A stretch of 42,666 bases of DNA from Halanaerobiales bacterium (lineage in GTDB: Bacteria; Bacillota; Halanaerobiia; Halanaerobiales; DTU029): assembly GCA_022360715.1 (NCBI GenBank), contig JAKSCG010000248.1, positions 1 to 42,666 of the forward strand, written 5' to 3'. A model generated the notes under the pieces. That model made no database searches. It was not told where the DNA came from and saw nothing but the letters and a program-made list of their open reading frames with translations. The position numbers and the translations under genes were made by a program. Below, piece by piece: positions 8,640 through 16,229 of the stretch (position 1 is its first letter; each line of letters opens with the position of its first letter).

Positions 8640-8671
8640 AAAAAAAAAAGACCCTTGGCTTGCCAAGGATC
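8640..8671 (-). terminator. Terminator of the toxin-antitoxin operon
   Basis: A nine-pair stem (8650-8658 with 8663-8671, one G-U pair) with a four-base loop is followed on the minus strand by ten Ts. It begins immediately after the stop codon of the toxin gene. Confidence 0.9.
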
Positions 8672-8672
8672 C

Positions 8673-9023
8673 TTAAATTTCAATCAGTCCAAGACTGATC
8701 TCAATAGCCTCATTTACCCTTTCAATTATATCATTATCAAGGTGAGTAACATGCCGTTGTAATCTTTTTTTATCAATTGTTCTAATCTGTTCTAAGAGAA
8801 TTACAGAATCTTTCTCTAAATTAGTGGTAACAGCAGAAATCTCAATATGGGTGGGTAATTTCGCTTTATCAATTTTGGAGGTAATCGCAGCTACAATAAC
8901 CGTGGGACTATATTTATTTCCGATATCATTTTGAATAATTAAGACAGGTCTAACTCCTCCCTGTTCTGAACCGACCACAGGGTTTAAATCCGCATAAAAC
9001 ACATCACCTCTGGATACATTCAC
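8673..9023 (-). CDS. ndoA: MazF/EndoA-type mRNA endonuclease toxin
   Basis: This is an mRNA-cleaving toxin of the MazF/PemK family. [29 protein letters not shown] is close to B. subtilis EndoA, as are [15 protein letters not shown] and [17 protein letters not shown]. It includes the conserved Arg in GGVRP and the Ser in AITS expected at the active site. Longer readings begin at ATG 9053, but GTG 9023 gives 116 residues, the family length, and abuts the antitoxin stop at 9025 instead of overlapping it. GGAG lies about ten bases upstream. The pair forms one transcription unit with a promoter at 9350-9379 and a terminator right after the stop. The upper start is not excluded. Confidence 0.92.
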   Translation of the reverse strand: MNVSRGDVFYADLNPVVGSEQGGVRPVLIIQNDIGNKYSPTVIVAAITSKIDKAKLPTHIEISAVTTNLEKDSVILLEQIRTIDKKRLQRHVTHLDNDIIERVNEAIEISLGLIEI

Positions 9024-9024
9024 C

Positions 9025-9300
9025 TTATTCACACTCCGCAAGTTTCTCTTCATAATAGTTAAAGACAGTAGTATCGCAATTTATACCCTCATCAGCTAAT
9101 TCTAGATTAATATCACTCATTTCCAGATAACCCGTTCGCATCTGCTCTCTAATTTCTTGCCTTCTCTTTTCCTGCAGATAAAGCTTCATCGCTTCCCGAA
9201 TAAACTCGCTCCTGTTACCACTACTTTTTTTAACGAAAACATCAACTTCTTGCAGGAGATTATTCGGCAAACTGATCATTACCCGTTTTAAATTACCCAA
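9025..9300 (-). CDS. ndoAI: EndoAI-type ribbon-helix-helix antitoxin
   Basis: This is the antitoxin of the adjacent MazF. An N-terminal ribbon-helix-helix ([39 protein letters not shown]) should dimerise and bind its own promoter. The C-terminal tail ([19 protein letters not shown]) corresponds to the EndoAI segment that binds toxin. The start is uncertain: TTG 9300 has GGGGGTG seven bases upstream, TTG 9315 would be longer, and ATG 9279 begins directly at MISLP but lacks a clear site. A run of eight Ts just inside the start could allow slippage. The last part of the tail is rich in acidic residues. Confidence 0.88.
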   Translation of the reverse strand: MGNLKRVMISLPNNLLQEVDVFVKKSSGNRSEFIREAMKLYLQEKRRQEIREQMRTGYLEMSDINLELADEGINCDTTVFNYYEEKLAECE

Positions 9301-9349
9301 AAAAAACACCCCCAAATAATACTAACACGGCCTTTTTTGTCCTGCTATT

Positions 9350-9379
9350 ATTATATAGAATTGTATTGAATAATGTCAA
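9350..9379 (-). promoter_or_regulatory. Promoter of the toxin-antitoxin operon
   Basis: On the minus strand TTGACA (9374-9379) and TATAAT (9350-9355) are 18 bases apart. It drives antitoxin then toxin, with a leader of roughly 40 bases. Confidence 0.75.
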
Positions 9380-9470
9380 TAATATCTTAATATTTTTTGC
9401 TATATTGGGTTCTGTCGTAGTATTTTCTAAAAATAGGATAAATATGCATTAAAGACGAAAACCAATCAAA

Positions 9471-9505
9471 AAAAATAAGATGAGACTATACTTGCTAAGC
9501 CTCAT
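9471..9505 (-). terminator. Terminator of the 49-codon gene
   Basis: GATGAG at the end of the small gene pairs with CTCATC downstream, followed by TTATTTTTTTT on the minus strand. The stem includes the last codons of the gene. Confidence 0.7.
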
Positions 9506-9644
9506 CGTCTGATTTTATTCCGTCTTCAGCTAACTCCAGATTCAAATCAGCCATTTTTTTATAACCCTCTCTCAACTCCCTGGCTATTCTATTCTTCTCT
9601 TCCTCGGTTAATACTTTATCCCGCCGGGAATTAGTTGCTGCCAT
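9495..9644 (-). CDS. 49-residue protein resembling the toxin-binding tail of EndoAI
   Basis: This small gene reads MAATNSRRDKVLTEEEKNRI and ends ELREGYKKMADLNLELAEDG then IKSDDEA. It has a full expression unit: a promoter at 9692-9720, AAGAGGTGA before ATG 9644, and a terminator at the stop. About half of the 25 residues of its C-terminal part are identical to the tail of the adjacent antitoxin (R-x-GY-xx-M-x-D-x-NLELA-xx-GI-xx-D). It lacks the ribbon-helix-helix. That tail is the part that covers the RNA site of MazF in the B. subtilis pair, so the peptide could bind this or another MazF toxin without repressing the promoter. It may also be a leftover of an antitoxin, though its intact signals argue against decay. 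Confidence 0.75.
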   Translation of the reverse strand: MAATNSRRDKVLTEEEKNRIARELREGYKKMADLNLELAEDGIKSDDEA

Positions 9645-9691
9645 ATTCTCACCTCTTAAAAAATATGACTAATATAATCAACTCTCTTTTA

Positions 9692-9720
9692 AGTATATAA
9701 TATGTCTTAAGTACTGTCAA
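9692..9720 (-). promoter_or_regulatory. Promoter of the 49-codon gene
   Basis: On the minus strand TTGACA (9715-9720) and TATACT (9692-9697) are exactly 17 bases apart. It lies between dcd and the small gene. Confidence 0.8.
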
Positions 9721-9749
9721 TACAAGGAAGTTCAATATTATCTGACAAC

Positions 9750-10298
9750 TTATTCCAGTAATTTGTTATTCTCAAAATCAATATAAACCTTGCTCCCTAC
9801 CGCATCTTTTTGATTCATATATTTTCCATGATAAGGATTTTGGGCGGCCTGGTCCATCCTGGCCAGGACCAGTTGACAGATCCTCCTCCCGGCAGTCAAT
9901 TTAATCGGCACCCGATTAGCATTATATAATTCCAGGGTAATTTGCCCGGCAAAACCCGGATCAACCCAGCCGGCGTTCTGGATAAAAAGACCCATTCGTC
10001 CAATCGAACTCCGGCCTTCAACAAAAGCAGTAATATCAAAAGGCAGCTCAATATGTTCCATCGTAGTAGCCAGCAAAAAAGAATGGGGTGGGATTACAAT
10101 CTGATCATTATTAAAACGAACATACTTAATCTCATCCTGTAAAGTCATCACTTCAGTCATGTTTTCATCAACCTTTAGATAACTCCGGCCCAACCTGAGA
10201 TCAATCGAAGCCGGTTGGATCTGATAATCATCAACAGGCTCGATTACCAGCCTTTTAGTCCTAATTAGTTCCTGAATGGTTCGATCTGATAGAATCAT
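9750..10298 (-). CDS. dcd: dCTP deaminase
   Basis: This enzyme deaminates dCTP to dUTP for thymidylate synthesis. The protein (182 residues) has PASIDLRLG, the EGRSSIGRMGL motif, the GWVDPGFAGQITLELYN block with the catalytic Glu, and a glycine-poor C-terminal tail (AVGSKVYIDFE) that closes over the nucleotide. It belongs to the Dcd/dUTPase trimer family. Whether it also cleaves the triphosphate, as some archaeal members do, cannot be told. GGGGGAT precedes the ATG. It lies 20 bases downstream of the HPr gene on the same strand and probably belongs to the run acpS-nnrDE-alr-HPr-dcd. Confidence 0.92.
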   Translation of the reverse strand: MILSDRTIQELIRTKRLVIEPVDDYQIQPASIDLRLGRSYLKVDENMTEVMTLQDEIKYVRFNNDQIVIPPHSFLLATTMEHIELPFDITAFVEGRSSIGRMGLFIQNAGWVDPGFAGQITLELYNANRVPIKLTAGRRICQLVLARMDQAAQNPYHGKYMNQKDAVGSKVYIDFENNKLLE

Positions 10299-10318
10299 CA
10301 GCTATCCCCCTGTTATCT

Positions 10319-10588
10319 TTATTTTGTTTCACCGAATTTATCTTCAATAAGTTGAACCATTGTTGCCATTGCTTCTTGTTCATCCTCACCTTCAATTAAC
10401 AGAGTAATCAAGTCACCCTGGCCGATTCCCAGTGATAAAACCCCAATGATACTTTTGGCATTAACGATAATTCCGTCAAAGCCAAGCTCAATATCAGCCT
10501 GAAAACGATCGGCCACTTCGACAAAGACAGCTGCGGGTCTGGCATGTAAGCCGGAACGATTTTCGATTGTCAACTCTTTTTTTAACAT
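10319..10588 (-). CDS. ptsH: Phosphocarrier protein HPr
   Basis: This is a small phosphocarrier of 89 residues. His15 in NRSGLHARPAAVF is the site phosphorylated by enzyme I, and Ser46 in NAKSIIGVLSLGI is the site used by HPr kinase in low-GC Gram-positives. Having both residues identifies HPr rather than a Crh protein, which lacks the His. No enzyme I gene lies nearby. It sits between alr and dcd with short gaps, so it is a lone HPr gene in a housekeeping run. It may serve sugar uptake or only carbon regulation. GAGGG precedes the ATG. Confidence 0.92.
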   Translation of the reverse strand: MLKKELTIENRSGLHARPAAVFVEVADRFQADIELGFDGIIVNAKSIIGVLSLGIGQGDLITLLIEGEDEQEAMATMVQLIEDKFGETK

Positions 10589-10611
10589 AGTAAATCCCTC
10601 GCTAATCTTTA

Positions 10612-11748
10612 TTATCCTGATTCGACATAAATTCGCGGTACCCTTTTGGAAATACTACAGGTGATCTCATAATTAATTGTCCCAATTAAATCAGCCATTT
10701 CGGTCGCGGTGATCCTGGCTCCCTGTTGTGTCCCGATCAGTACGACCTCATCACCGGTCTTAACCCGGGGGATATCGGTCACATCAACCATAAATTGATC
10801 CATACAAACCCGGCCTCGAATCGGCGCCCTTTTCCCATGAATCAACACCTGTCCTTGATTGGATAAAGACCGGAAAAATCCATCGGCATACCCCATTGGT
10901 AGCGTAGCAATTTTGGCTCTTTGTTCGGTTCGATAAATACCGCCATAACTAATTGAAGTACCGGCTGCTACCTCCTTCAAAAAAACCACCCGTGTTTTCC
11001 AACTCAAAACAGGGCGCAGGGCAAAGTCGGCATCGACCTGAGCTGAAGGTCTCATCCCATAGAGCATTACGCCCGGCCTGACCATATTGAGGGCATAAGC
11101 GGGCAGATCGATAATAGCAGCACTGTTAGCAGCATGCTTAATCGGGATATAGATGCCGCTCTCTTCCAGTTTACTAATAAAGCGATTAAATTTCTCCCAC
11201 TGCTGAACCGTATACTCCTTATCTTCCTCATCGGCTCTGGCAAAGTGGGTCATTAACCCTTCCACTTCAATATTTGATAACAAAACTGCCTTTTGAACAA
11301 AATCTACACCGGTCGAATCGGGAAAAACCCCAATCCGGCCCATTCCGGTATCAACCTTGAGATGAACCTTTTTGATCGTACCCTTTTTCCGGGCCAGCTG
11401 ATTCAAACCCCGCAAAGTTTCCTCCTTACTGACCGTAGGAATCAAATTATAATTCATAATCAACGGGTATTGAGAAGGGAGGATTTCTCCCAGAATCTGA
11501 ACCGGTAGAATAAAACCGGCCTCACGCAGCTCTACTCCTTCTTCCGGCAGGGCCACCGCTAACCGGCCTATCCCTGCTTCGACCAGGGTACTGGCAATCG
11601 GTACTACCCCATGCCCATAGGCATCTGCTTTAACAACCGCCAGAATATTGGGGTCGCTCCCCAACTGTTTCTTGATCTGCTCCAGATTGTATTTTAAATT
11701 AGTCAGGTTAATCTCCGTCCAGACCGGGCGTGTTAGTTTATTCACCAT
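10612..11748 (-). CDS. alr: Alanine racemase
   Basis: This PLP enzyme interconverts L- and D-alanine for peptidoglycan. The protein (378 residues) shows the PLP lysine K40 in ILAVVKADAYGHG, the second catalytic base Y268 in TSISYGGIYRTE, and conserved VDTGMGRIG, RPGVMLYG and RGRVCMDQFMVDVT. The start overlaps the end of nnrDE by 11 bases, a sign of translational coupling. This pairing is common in Bacillota. The C-terminal beta domain is complete. Only one alr is seen in the window. Confidence 0.95.
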   Translation of the reverse strand: MVNKLTRPVWTEINLTNLKYNLEQIKKQLGSDPNILAVVKADAYGHGVVPIASTLVEAGIGRLAVALPEEGVELREAGFILPVQILGEILPSQYPLIMNYNLIPTVSKEETLRGLNQLARKKGTIKKVHLKVDTGMGRIGVFPDSTGVDFVQKAVLLSNIEVEGLMTHFARADEEDKEYTVQQWEKFNRFISKLEESGIYIPIKHAANSAAIIDLPAYALNMVRPGVMLYGMRPSAQVDADFALRPVLSWKTRVVFLKEVAAGTSISYGGIYRTEQRAKIATLPMGYADGFFRSLSNQGQVLIHGKRAPIRGRVCMDQFMVDVTDIPRVKTGDEVVLIGTQQGARITATEMADLIGTINYEITCSISKRVPRIYVESG

Positions 11749-13306
11749 CGCTGTTCACCTGCTTTTCCCTATGCTTACTTAGTTTTTGGAAAACAGCCGG
11801 GATAAACCTAATAATATCACCGGCTACCACCCCGAAAGAGCTTAATTCGGTTCCGGCCAGCTCTCCGGCCAATCCGTGCAGATAAGGTCCCAAAATAGCG
11901 GCCTTTTCTGCGGTCAGCCCTTGACCGAGCAATCCGGCAATAATACCGGTCAGCACATCACCACTCCCGGCAGTAGCCATCCCTTCATTCCCGGTAGGAT
12001 TAATAAAGACCCGCCCATCCGGTAAAGCGATCACTGTTACCGCTCCTTTTAAAATCAAATAAACCCCGTATCTTCGGGCAAAGGCCCGGGCCAGTTCAGG
12101 CCGGTACGCTTGGACCTCGTTAGTCCCCATCTTCAACAGGGTAGCCATTTCACCCGGATGTGGGGTCAGGAGCAAGGGTTGCTTCCGCTTCCCCAGCAGC
12201 TCAAGATTCTCCAGCACATTCAACCCGTCAGCATCGATCACCAGCGGTCCGGGATACTCACCGATTAACTTATTTACTATTGCTTGAGCAGCTTTTGAGC
12301 GACCCAGGCCCGGGCCAACAGCCATTACATCAGCCATTGCCATCAACTCGTTAATAATCAACAGATCTCCGACCACCAGTTGTTGACCCAATCCCGTTAA
12401 TCCGACGGTCAGCAACTCCGGACTATAGGCAGCCACTGTCGGCTGCACCGCTGCCGGTGTCGCAACCTTGACCAGACCGGCTCCGCTTCGTAAAGCACTA
12501 AGCCCGCTCAAAGCCGGGGCTCCCGCCATCCCGTCGGAACCACCGACAAGTCCGATCTTACCAAATGTACCTTTATGTCCGGTAGCCGGTCGATCCGGTA
12601 ATAGGGCAGACGCCTCCTGCTCACTCAACAGATGGTGTTGAAAACCGCTTTGCTCGGCATACTCAACCGGCACCCCGAGATCAACCACCCTCAGCTTGCC
12701 GACATAATTCCTGCCCGGATCGAGCAGCAGACCCAGTTTAGGGTAGGCTATGGTGACTGTAAGATCAGCCCGGACGGCCTGACCGGGTACCTTCCCGCTC
12801 CCGGCGTCAAGCCCGGAGGGGAGATCAAGTGCCAGAATCCGTTTTCCGCTCCGGTTAATCAAATCAACAATACTGGCTACCGGCTCCCTGACTTTACCCT
12901 TAATTCCGGTTCCCAACATAGCATCAATGATTAAAACGGCACGCTCAGACAAACCGGTCAATCGGTCTTCGTCCCGGTCATATTCAATTAAATCAAGACC
13001 GCGCAGACAGCAAAGACGGTAATTAACCCCCGTACTCCCCTTTAGTTCCGTTCCGGGCCAGAGGAGGAGCACCCGGACCCGGTATCCCCACATGTCAAGC
13101 CACCGGGCCGCAACCAGGCCGTCCCCCCCATTATTCCCTTTGCCAATCAAGAGTAAAACCTCTCCTGCTCCGGCACTACCGATCAAACGGGCCGCCTCTT
13201 CGGCTACACCGCGACCGGCTGTCTCCATCAAGAGTAGTTCGGGAAAACCCGCCTTGATCGAAGCCTGGTCTACTGCTGCCATCTCTTCCGGTTTCAACAC
13301 AATCAT
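11738..13306 (-). CDS. nnr: Bifunctional NAD(P)HX epimerase/dehydratase
   Basis: This repairs hydrated NADH and NADPH. The N-terminal YjeF_N domain (about 1-215) epimerises S and R forms and has LIGKGNNGGDGLVAARWL. The C-terminal domain (about 225-510) is a ribokinase-like dehydratase with KIGLVGGSDGMAGAPALS, PLLLTPHPGEMATLL and TAGSGDVLTGIIAGLLGQGL. The length matches the usual fusion. I prefer ATG 13306 behind GAGGGGTG, over an adjacent in-frame TTG at 13309. It sits between acpS and alr, the common order in Bacillota. Confidence 0.93.
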   Translation of the reverse strand: MIVLKPEEMAAVDQASIKAGFPELLLMETAGRGVAEEAARLIGSAGAGEVLLLIGKGNNGGDGLVAARWLDMWGYRVRVLLLWPGTELKGSTGVNYRLCCLRGLDLIEYDRDEDRLTGLSERAVLIIDAMLGTGIKGKVREPVASIVDLINRSGKRILALDLPSGLDAGSGKVPGQAVRADLTVTIAYPKLGLLLDPGRNYVGKLRVVDLGVPVEYAEQSGFQHHLLSEQEASALLPDRPATGHKGTFGKIGLVGGSDGMAGAPALSGLSALRSGAGLVKVATPAAVQPTVAAYSPELLTVGLTGLGQQLVVGDLLIINELMAMADVMAVGPGLGRSKAAQAIVNKLIGEYPGPLVIDADGLNVLENLELLGKRKQPLLLTPHPGEMATLLKMGTNEVQAYRPELARAFARRYGVYLILKGAVTVIALPDGRVFINPTGNEGMATAGSGDVLTGIIAGLLGQGLTAEKAAILGPYLHGLAGELAGTELSSFGVVAGDIIRFIPAVFQKLSKHREKQVNSDGE

Positions 13307-13312
13307 CAAAGA

Positions 13313-13687
13313 TCACCCCTCACCAATAACCTGTGCAATGGCAAAATCCCTTTCATGGGAAAGGCTCAGATGGATAAAAACTATCCCCTTTTCTTCAGCC
13401 AGACGAGCCGCTTTTCCCCGCAGGAAAAGTTGCGGTCGTCCTTTTGCAGTATTGTTGACTTCAAAATCATGCCAACCCACTCCCCGGGCCGTACCTTCTA
13501 GCATTTTAAAAGCGGCCTCTTTGGCCGCAAAGCGGGCAGCCAGTCTTTCCGGATAATTAATTGAATCCCGGCAATAATCCAGCTCAGCCGGTGTAAAAAC
13601 CCTTTCCAGAAATTTATTACCCCAGCGCTCGATTATATTTTTAAACCGCTCGATCTTGACTAAATCTATTCCCAGACCTTTAATCAT
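13313..13687 (-). CDS. acpS: Holo-[acyl-carrier-protein] synthase
   Basis: This transfers phosphopantetheine from CoA to apo acyl carrier protein. The 124-residue protein begins MIKGLGIDLVKIERF with the metal-binding Asp, and contains RLAARFAAKEAAFKML with the conserved Glu and Lys, then GRPQLFL and HLSLSHERDFAIAQVIGE. The length is typical. It is the first gene of the minus-strand run acpS-nnrDE-alr. Its stop is followed after six bases by the nnr start, so the two are probably translated from one message. Confidence 0.95.
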   Translation of the reverse strand: MIKGLGIDLVKIERFKNIIERWGNKFLERVFTPAELDYCRDSINYPERLAARFAAKEAAFKMLEGTARGVGWHDFEVNNTAKGRPQLFLRGKAARLAEEKGIVFIHLSLSHERDFAIAQVIGEG

Positions 13688-13797
13688 CTCTCCCGGCCAA
13701 CCCTCTTTCCTGGTAATATCTTAATTCTCTTTAATTATACTGCATGTTACGTTCAAATGCAAAAATCTGAGCAATAACTCATCAAAATAAAGCAAAC

Positions 13798-13842
13798 GGG
13801 CTGTCTCAAAATGGTTATTATAAATCATTAAGAGATAGCCCC
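13798..13842. repeat. IS1182-like end fragment, copy A
   Basis: The 45-bp stretch begins GGGCTGTCTCAAAAT and ends AAGAGATAGCCCC, so its ends pair across a loop. It is homologous along its length to 42429-42472 and, in the opposite orientation, to 27021-27064 at the end of the transposase relic. It therefore looks like a solo insertion-sequence end or miniature derivative. Confidence 0.7.
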
Positions 13843-14057
13843 TCTTATTTGTTTCAATCATATTTAAATACAAGAAAGAAAGTGGTTAGGTGTTAGGGTA
13901 TGATTTGCAAACTCCGAATAATAGATAATCTACCCTTTGTTGAGTTAAGAGTTGACTAGACAACCAATTATGCTTATTGTTATTATTTTACTTCCACTTG
14001 TTTTAGTTGGTTGTATCGGAAAGATCCTAGACCCAGTAAAGATTTTAAGAATTTCTT

Positions 14058-14388
14058 CTAGCTTGGTTTTGGATAAATTATTTCACCATGCTTAATAATT
14101 TCGTAAACAAAGTTTGTTGGGTCATTATTATTTAATTGTTCACTTGCGTAGGGTATTGCTTGATAGACTCATCTACTTCCCAGGCTAATCTAGATAATAA
14201 TTGCAGCTCCTTCAATTTGTGTTTGCCAAAATCAGGAGAAAAGACAGCAAGATCAATGTCACTAAAAGTATCGGTATTACCATTTGCCCAAGAACCAAAA
14301 AGTATCACTTTGTTAACGATGACATGTTTTTTAAAGTTGCTATGAACTTATCTATTTTATTTTTAACTATAGCTTTGTTTTGAACCAT
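14058..14388 (-). pseudogene. MNT-type nucleotidyltransferase, two frameshifts
   Basis: A ribosome site (AAGGAGGT) precedes ATG 14388. The reading MVQNKAIVKNKIDKFIATLK is in frame, then a run of six As breaks it. The next frame gives VILFGSWANGNTDTFSDIDL then AVFSPDFG, which contains the nucleotidyltransferase signature GSxxxGxxxxxSDIDLAV. A second shift after DESIK moves to a frame reading IPYASEQLNNNDPTNFVYEI then IKHGEII, which ends at 14058. The sum is a family-length protein (about 110 residues) broken twice. Intact members often pair with a HEPN protein, as in HEPN-MNT toxin-antitoxin systems. No HEPN partner is visible. IS-end fragments lie on both sides. A sequencing error is possible for one shift but less likely for both. 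Confidence 0.8.
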
Positions 14389-14446
14389 TTAAACAACCTC
14401 CTTGTTTTGTCAAGAAGTTTGGCAATCCTTGCTATATTATAGCTCG

Positions 14447-14479
14447 AAGGGGCTGTCTCTTTTTTTAAGACAGCCCCTT
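14447..14479. repeat. Perfect hairpin from IS-end sequence, copy D
   Basis: AAGGGGCTGTCT (14447-14458) pairs perfectly with the mirror segment at 14468-14479 across a T-rich loop. The arm is the same GGGGCTGTCT end as copy A. No T run follows on either strand, so it is not an obvious terminator for the genes beside it. Confidence 0.65.
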
Positions 14480-14494
14480 TAATCTAATCCTCAA

Positions 14495-14758
14495 TCACTC
14501 CACAAGTTCCGGTTGTTTTGTCTGGTCATTGAATATCCGATAAACACTCTCATACGCCAGCCCTTTCTCCTGACATATTTTTCTAACCACGGTTAGATCC
14601 TGTGGGCTGATTCGGCCGGCAATACCACAGGAAGAGCTGATCTTTCTCGGTACCGGAATCAACTTGACCCTAAGTCCGCTACCTTTAATCAGCTTTTCAA
14701 ACTGTAAGGCCAGATGGGTTGAATAAAAGGTTATTACACAAAAATCAAGCTCGATCAA
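14495..14758 (-). CDS. DUF3343 protein, putative Se/S carrier
   Basis: The 87-residue protein fits DUF3343: YSTHLALQFEKLIKGSGLRVKLIPVPRKISSSCGIAGRIS. The cysteine in SSCGIA is the conserved one and could carry sulfur or selenium. TTG 14758 is the only workable start; GGGATGAG precedes it, and the upstream TusA-like gene ends five bases before. The family is commonly found next to YedE and YedF-like genes in selenium-using bacteria. Here it is the last gene of that run. The function has not been assigned by experiment that I know of. Confidence 0.8.
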   Translation of the reverse strand: MIELDFCVITFYSTHLALQFEKLIKGSGLRVKLIPVPRKISSSCGIAGRISPQDLTVVRKICQEKGLAYESVYRIFNDQTKQPELVE

Positions 14759-14763
14759 TTAAC

Positions 14764-14988
14764 TCATCCCTTTGTAATGATTACCTGGTATTCCCCGGTT
14801 ACTTCTCCTGCTTTTACTTCAACTTGACATCCTGAATGTTCGGCCAGGCGGCTGACATTCTCTTTAGCCACTTCGGCATCAAGCAAAACAGACAATTGGC
14901 CGGTTGCAAGAGCGGCCAAAGCATTTTTGGTTAAAATAACCGGTTCCGGGCAGGAACGCCCCCGCGCATCGATGATTTGCTTATTCAT
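14764..14988 (-). CDS. TusA/YedF-like sulfur-carrier protein
   Basis: This is a small single-domain carrier of the SirA/TusA fold, about 74 residues. The key motif is DARGRSCPEPVILTKNAL with the carrier cysteine at residue 13 in the Cys-Pro-x-Pro motif. ATG 14988 is chosen because GGGAGGG lies six bases upstream; TTG 14994 is in frame but too near that site. It overlaps the end of the transporter gene by eight bases. It corresponds to the N-terminal half of YedF; the rest of YedF, a DsrE-like domain, is absent and DUF3343 follows. It would pass sulfur or selenium from the transporter or the desulfurase. Confidence 0.85.
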   Translation of the reverse strand: MNKQIIDARGRSCPEPVILTKNALAALATGQLSVLLDAEVAKENVSRLAEHSGCQVEVKAGEVTGEYQVIITKG

Positions 14989-16069
14989 TAACAACCCTCC
15001 CTTGCTCTACTTGCCACTTAACTTGATTAAATAAAATATTGGTAAAACCAATTGCACTCACCAATAAAAGACCAATAATGACGGCGATCTTGCCATTAAT
15101 CCCTACACCGGCCGGGGTGGCCGCTAAAGCAAAATTATGGGAAATTGCTGCCCCGACCAGCATCCCCAGGAAAGTGATCGCTGAATCAGTATTCCCTTCC
15201 CCGGCTAAAATGAGCTGCCGTAAAGGACAACCACCCAGCAGCACTGCTGCATATCCGGCCAATAACATCCCCAGGAAATTCCACAGACCATCACTGTGGG
15301 CTATCGGTTGGTCGGCAAAACCCAGTTGGAAACCACCAAACAAGAGCGAGAAAAGCAAAGCAAAAACAAAAATTGATAGAAAGCCGAAAATTAAATGCGG
15401 GTCTTTAATTAAATAGAGATCGCGGACTCCCCCGGCCATGCAGAGCCGGCTCCGCTGGGCAAAAATCCCGATAATCAACCCAGCTAATAAAGTAAGAATT
15501 ACCGGAGCATAGAGCGAGCCCGGCCCTTTTTGACTAAAGATAATAAATTGGGGGGCAACGACCCTGAAGACCAGTAGAATCACAGCAATCGTCGGCAAGA
15601 TGTAGCCATTAAGCCGGTTTTGCTGATAGGAGCGACCAAGGGTAAAACCACCCTTAATAAACTGGGTGCCAATAATTACTCCGGCAATAAAACCGGCCAG
15701 CCCGGCCAAGGCATTTAAGTCCCCGGCGGCCATCCGCAAAACCATTCTTAAGGGACAACCCAAAAAAACTAAAGCCCCAATCATCATAAAGATCCCCAGG
15801 AAAAAACGGATCATTGGTGATGAACCGCCTGTCACCTTAAACTCCTTGGTCCCATGGGCAATAATAAAAGCCCCGAGGATAAAACCAATAATTTCCGGTC
15901 TTAAATACTGGACAACAGCGGCCTGGTGCATCCCCACCGCTCCGGCAATATCCCGGATAAAACAGGCCACACAAATACCCATGTTGGGCGGATTACCGAA
16001 CCTAACCAGCAAAACCGCCAGAATCCCCAGCAATGCCCCCGTAAAAATTATTCCTTTCTTGTTATTCAT
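14981..16069 (-). CDS. yedE: YedE-type membrane protein, putative selenium/sulfur importer
   Basis: The protein (362 residues from ATG 16069) is an integral membrane protein with about nine or ten hydrophobic segments and no signal peptide cleavage site. It carries cysteines in conserved spots: GICVACFIRD, FLGCPLRM, RSRLCMAGGVRD and LGGCPLRQ, the pattern of YeeE/YedE proteins that pass thiosulfate or a selenium compound. The start ATG 16069 has GGGGT upstream; an in-frame ATG at 16126 has none. Clustering with TusA-like, DUF3343, desulfurase and LysR genes is the arrangement known from labile-selenium loci. The substrate cannot be determined from the sequence. Confidence 0.88.
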   Translation of the reverse strand: MNNKKGIIFTGALLGILAVLLVRFGNPPNMGICVACFIRDIAGAVGMHQAAVVQYLRPEIIGFILGAFIIAHGTKEFKVTGGSSPMIRFFLGIFMMIGALVFLGCPLRMVLRMAAGDLNALAGLAGFIAGVIIGTQFIKGGFTLGRSYQQNRLNGYILPTIAVILLVFRVVAPQFIIFSQKGPGSLYAPVILTLLAGLIIGIFAQRSRLCMAGGVRDLYLIKDPHLIFGFLSIFVFALLFSLLFGGFQLGFADQPIAHSDGLWNFLGMLLAGYAAVLLGGCPLRQLILAGEGNTDSAITFLGMLVGAAISHNFALAATPAGVGINGKIAVIIGLLLVSAIGFTNILFNQVKWQVEQGRVVNE

Positions 16070-16166
16070 TTTTTTACCCCTTTCTGGAAGGACTGTTCCA
16101 ATAGATAGTATTCGAACAGCTTCCAATAAGTTTTATTTATATTTTAAATAAAAAATATTTATAAAT

Positions 16167-16195
16167 TTGAAATAAAGCAACTAACTAGCTATAAT
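16167..16195 (+). promoter_or_regulatory. Promoter of the desulfurase gene
   Basis: TTGAAA (16167-16172) and TATAAT (16190-16195) are 17 bases apart. The region between the divergent yedE and desulfurase genes also holds an imperfect inverted repeat CTGTTC...GAACAG (about 16092-16118) just upstream of the yedE ribosome site, a possible LysR or RNA element. Confidence 0.75.
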
Positions 16196-16229
16196 ATTAA
16201 CTAGAATAACGATAAGGGGTGTACACGCA

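Noticed and set aside
13092-13556. Plus-strand open frame of 154 codons
   Set aside because: It overlaps nnrDE and acpS in antisense, both well supported, and no ribosome site or motif was seen.
14136-14383. Two plus-strand open frames of 60-69 codons
   Set aside because: They are antisense to the broken nucleotidyltransferase, whose signature motif is on the minus strand.
14447-14479. Hairpin as a terminator for the DUF3343 operon
   Set aside because: It lies after the stop but no T run follows on the minus strand, and its arm is identical to the IS-end sequence.
15666-16151. Long plus-strand open frame of 161 codons
   Set aside because: It is antisense to yedE, which has clear membrane segments and cysteine motifs. 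The plus-strand translation is lysine/proline/isoleucine-rich and has no family features.
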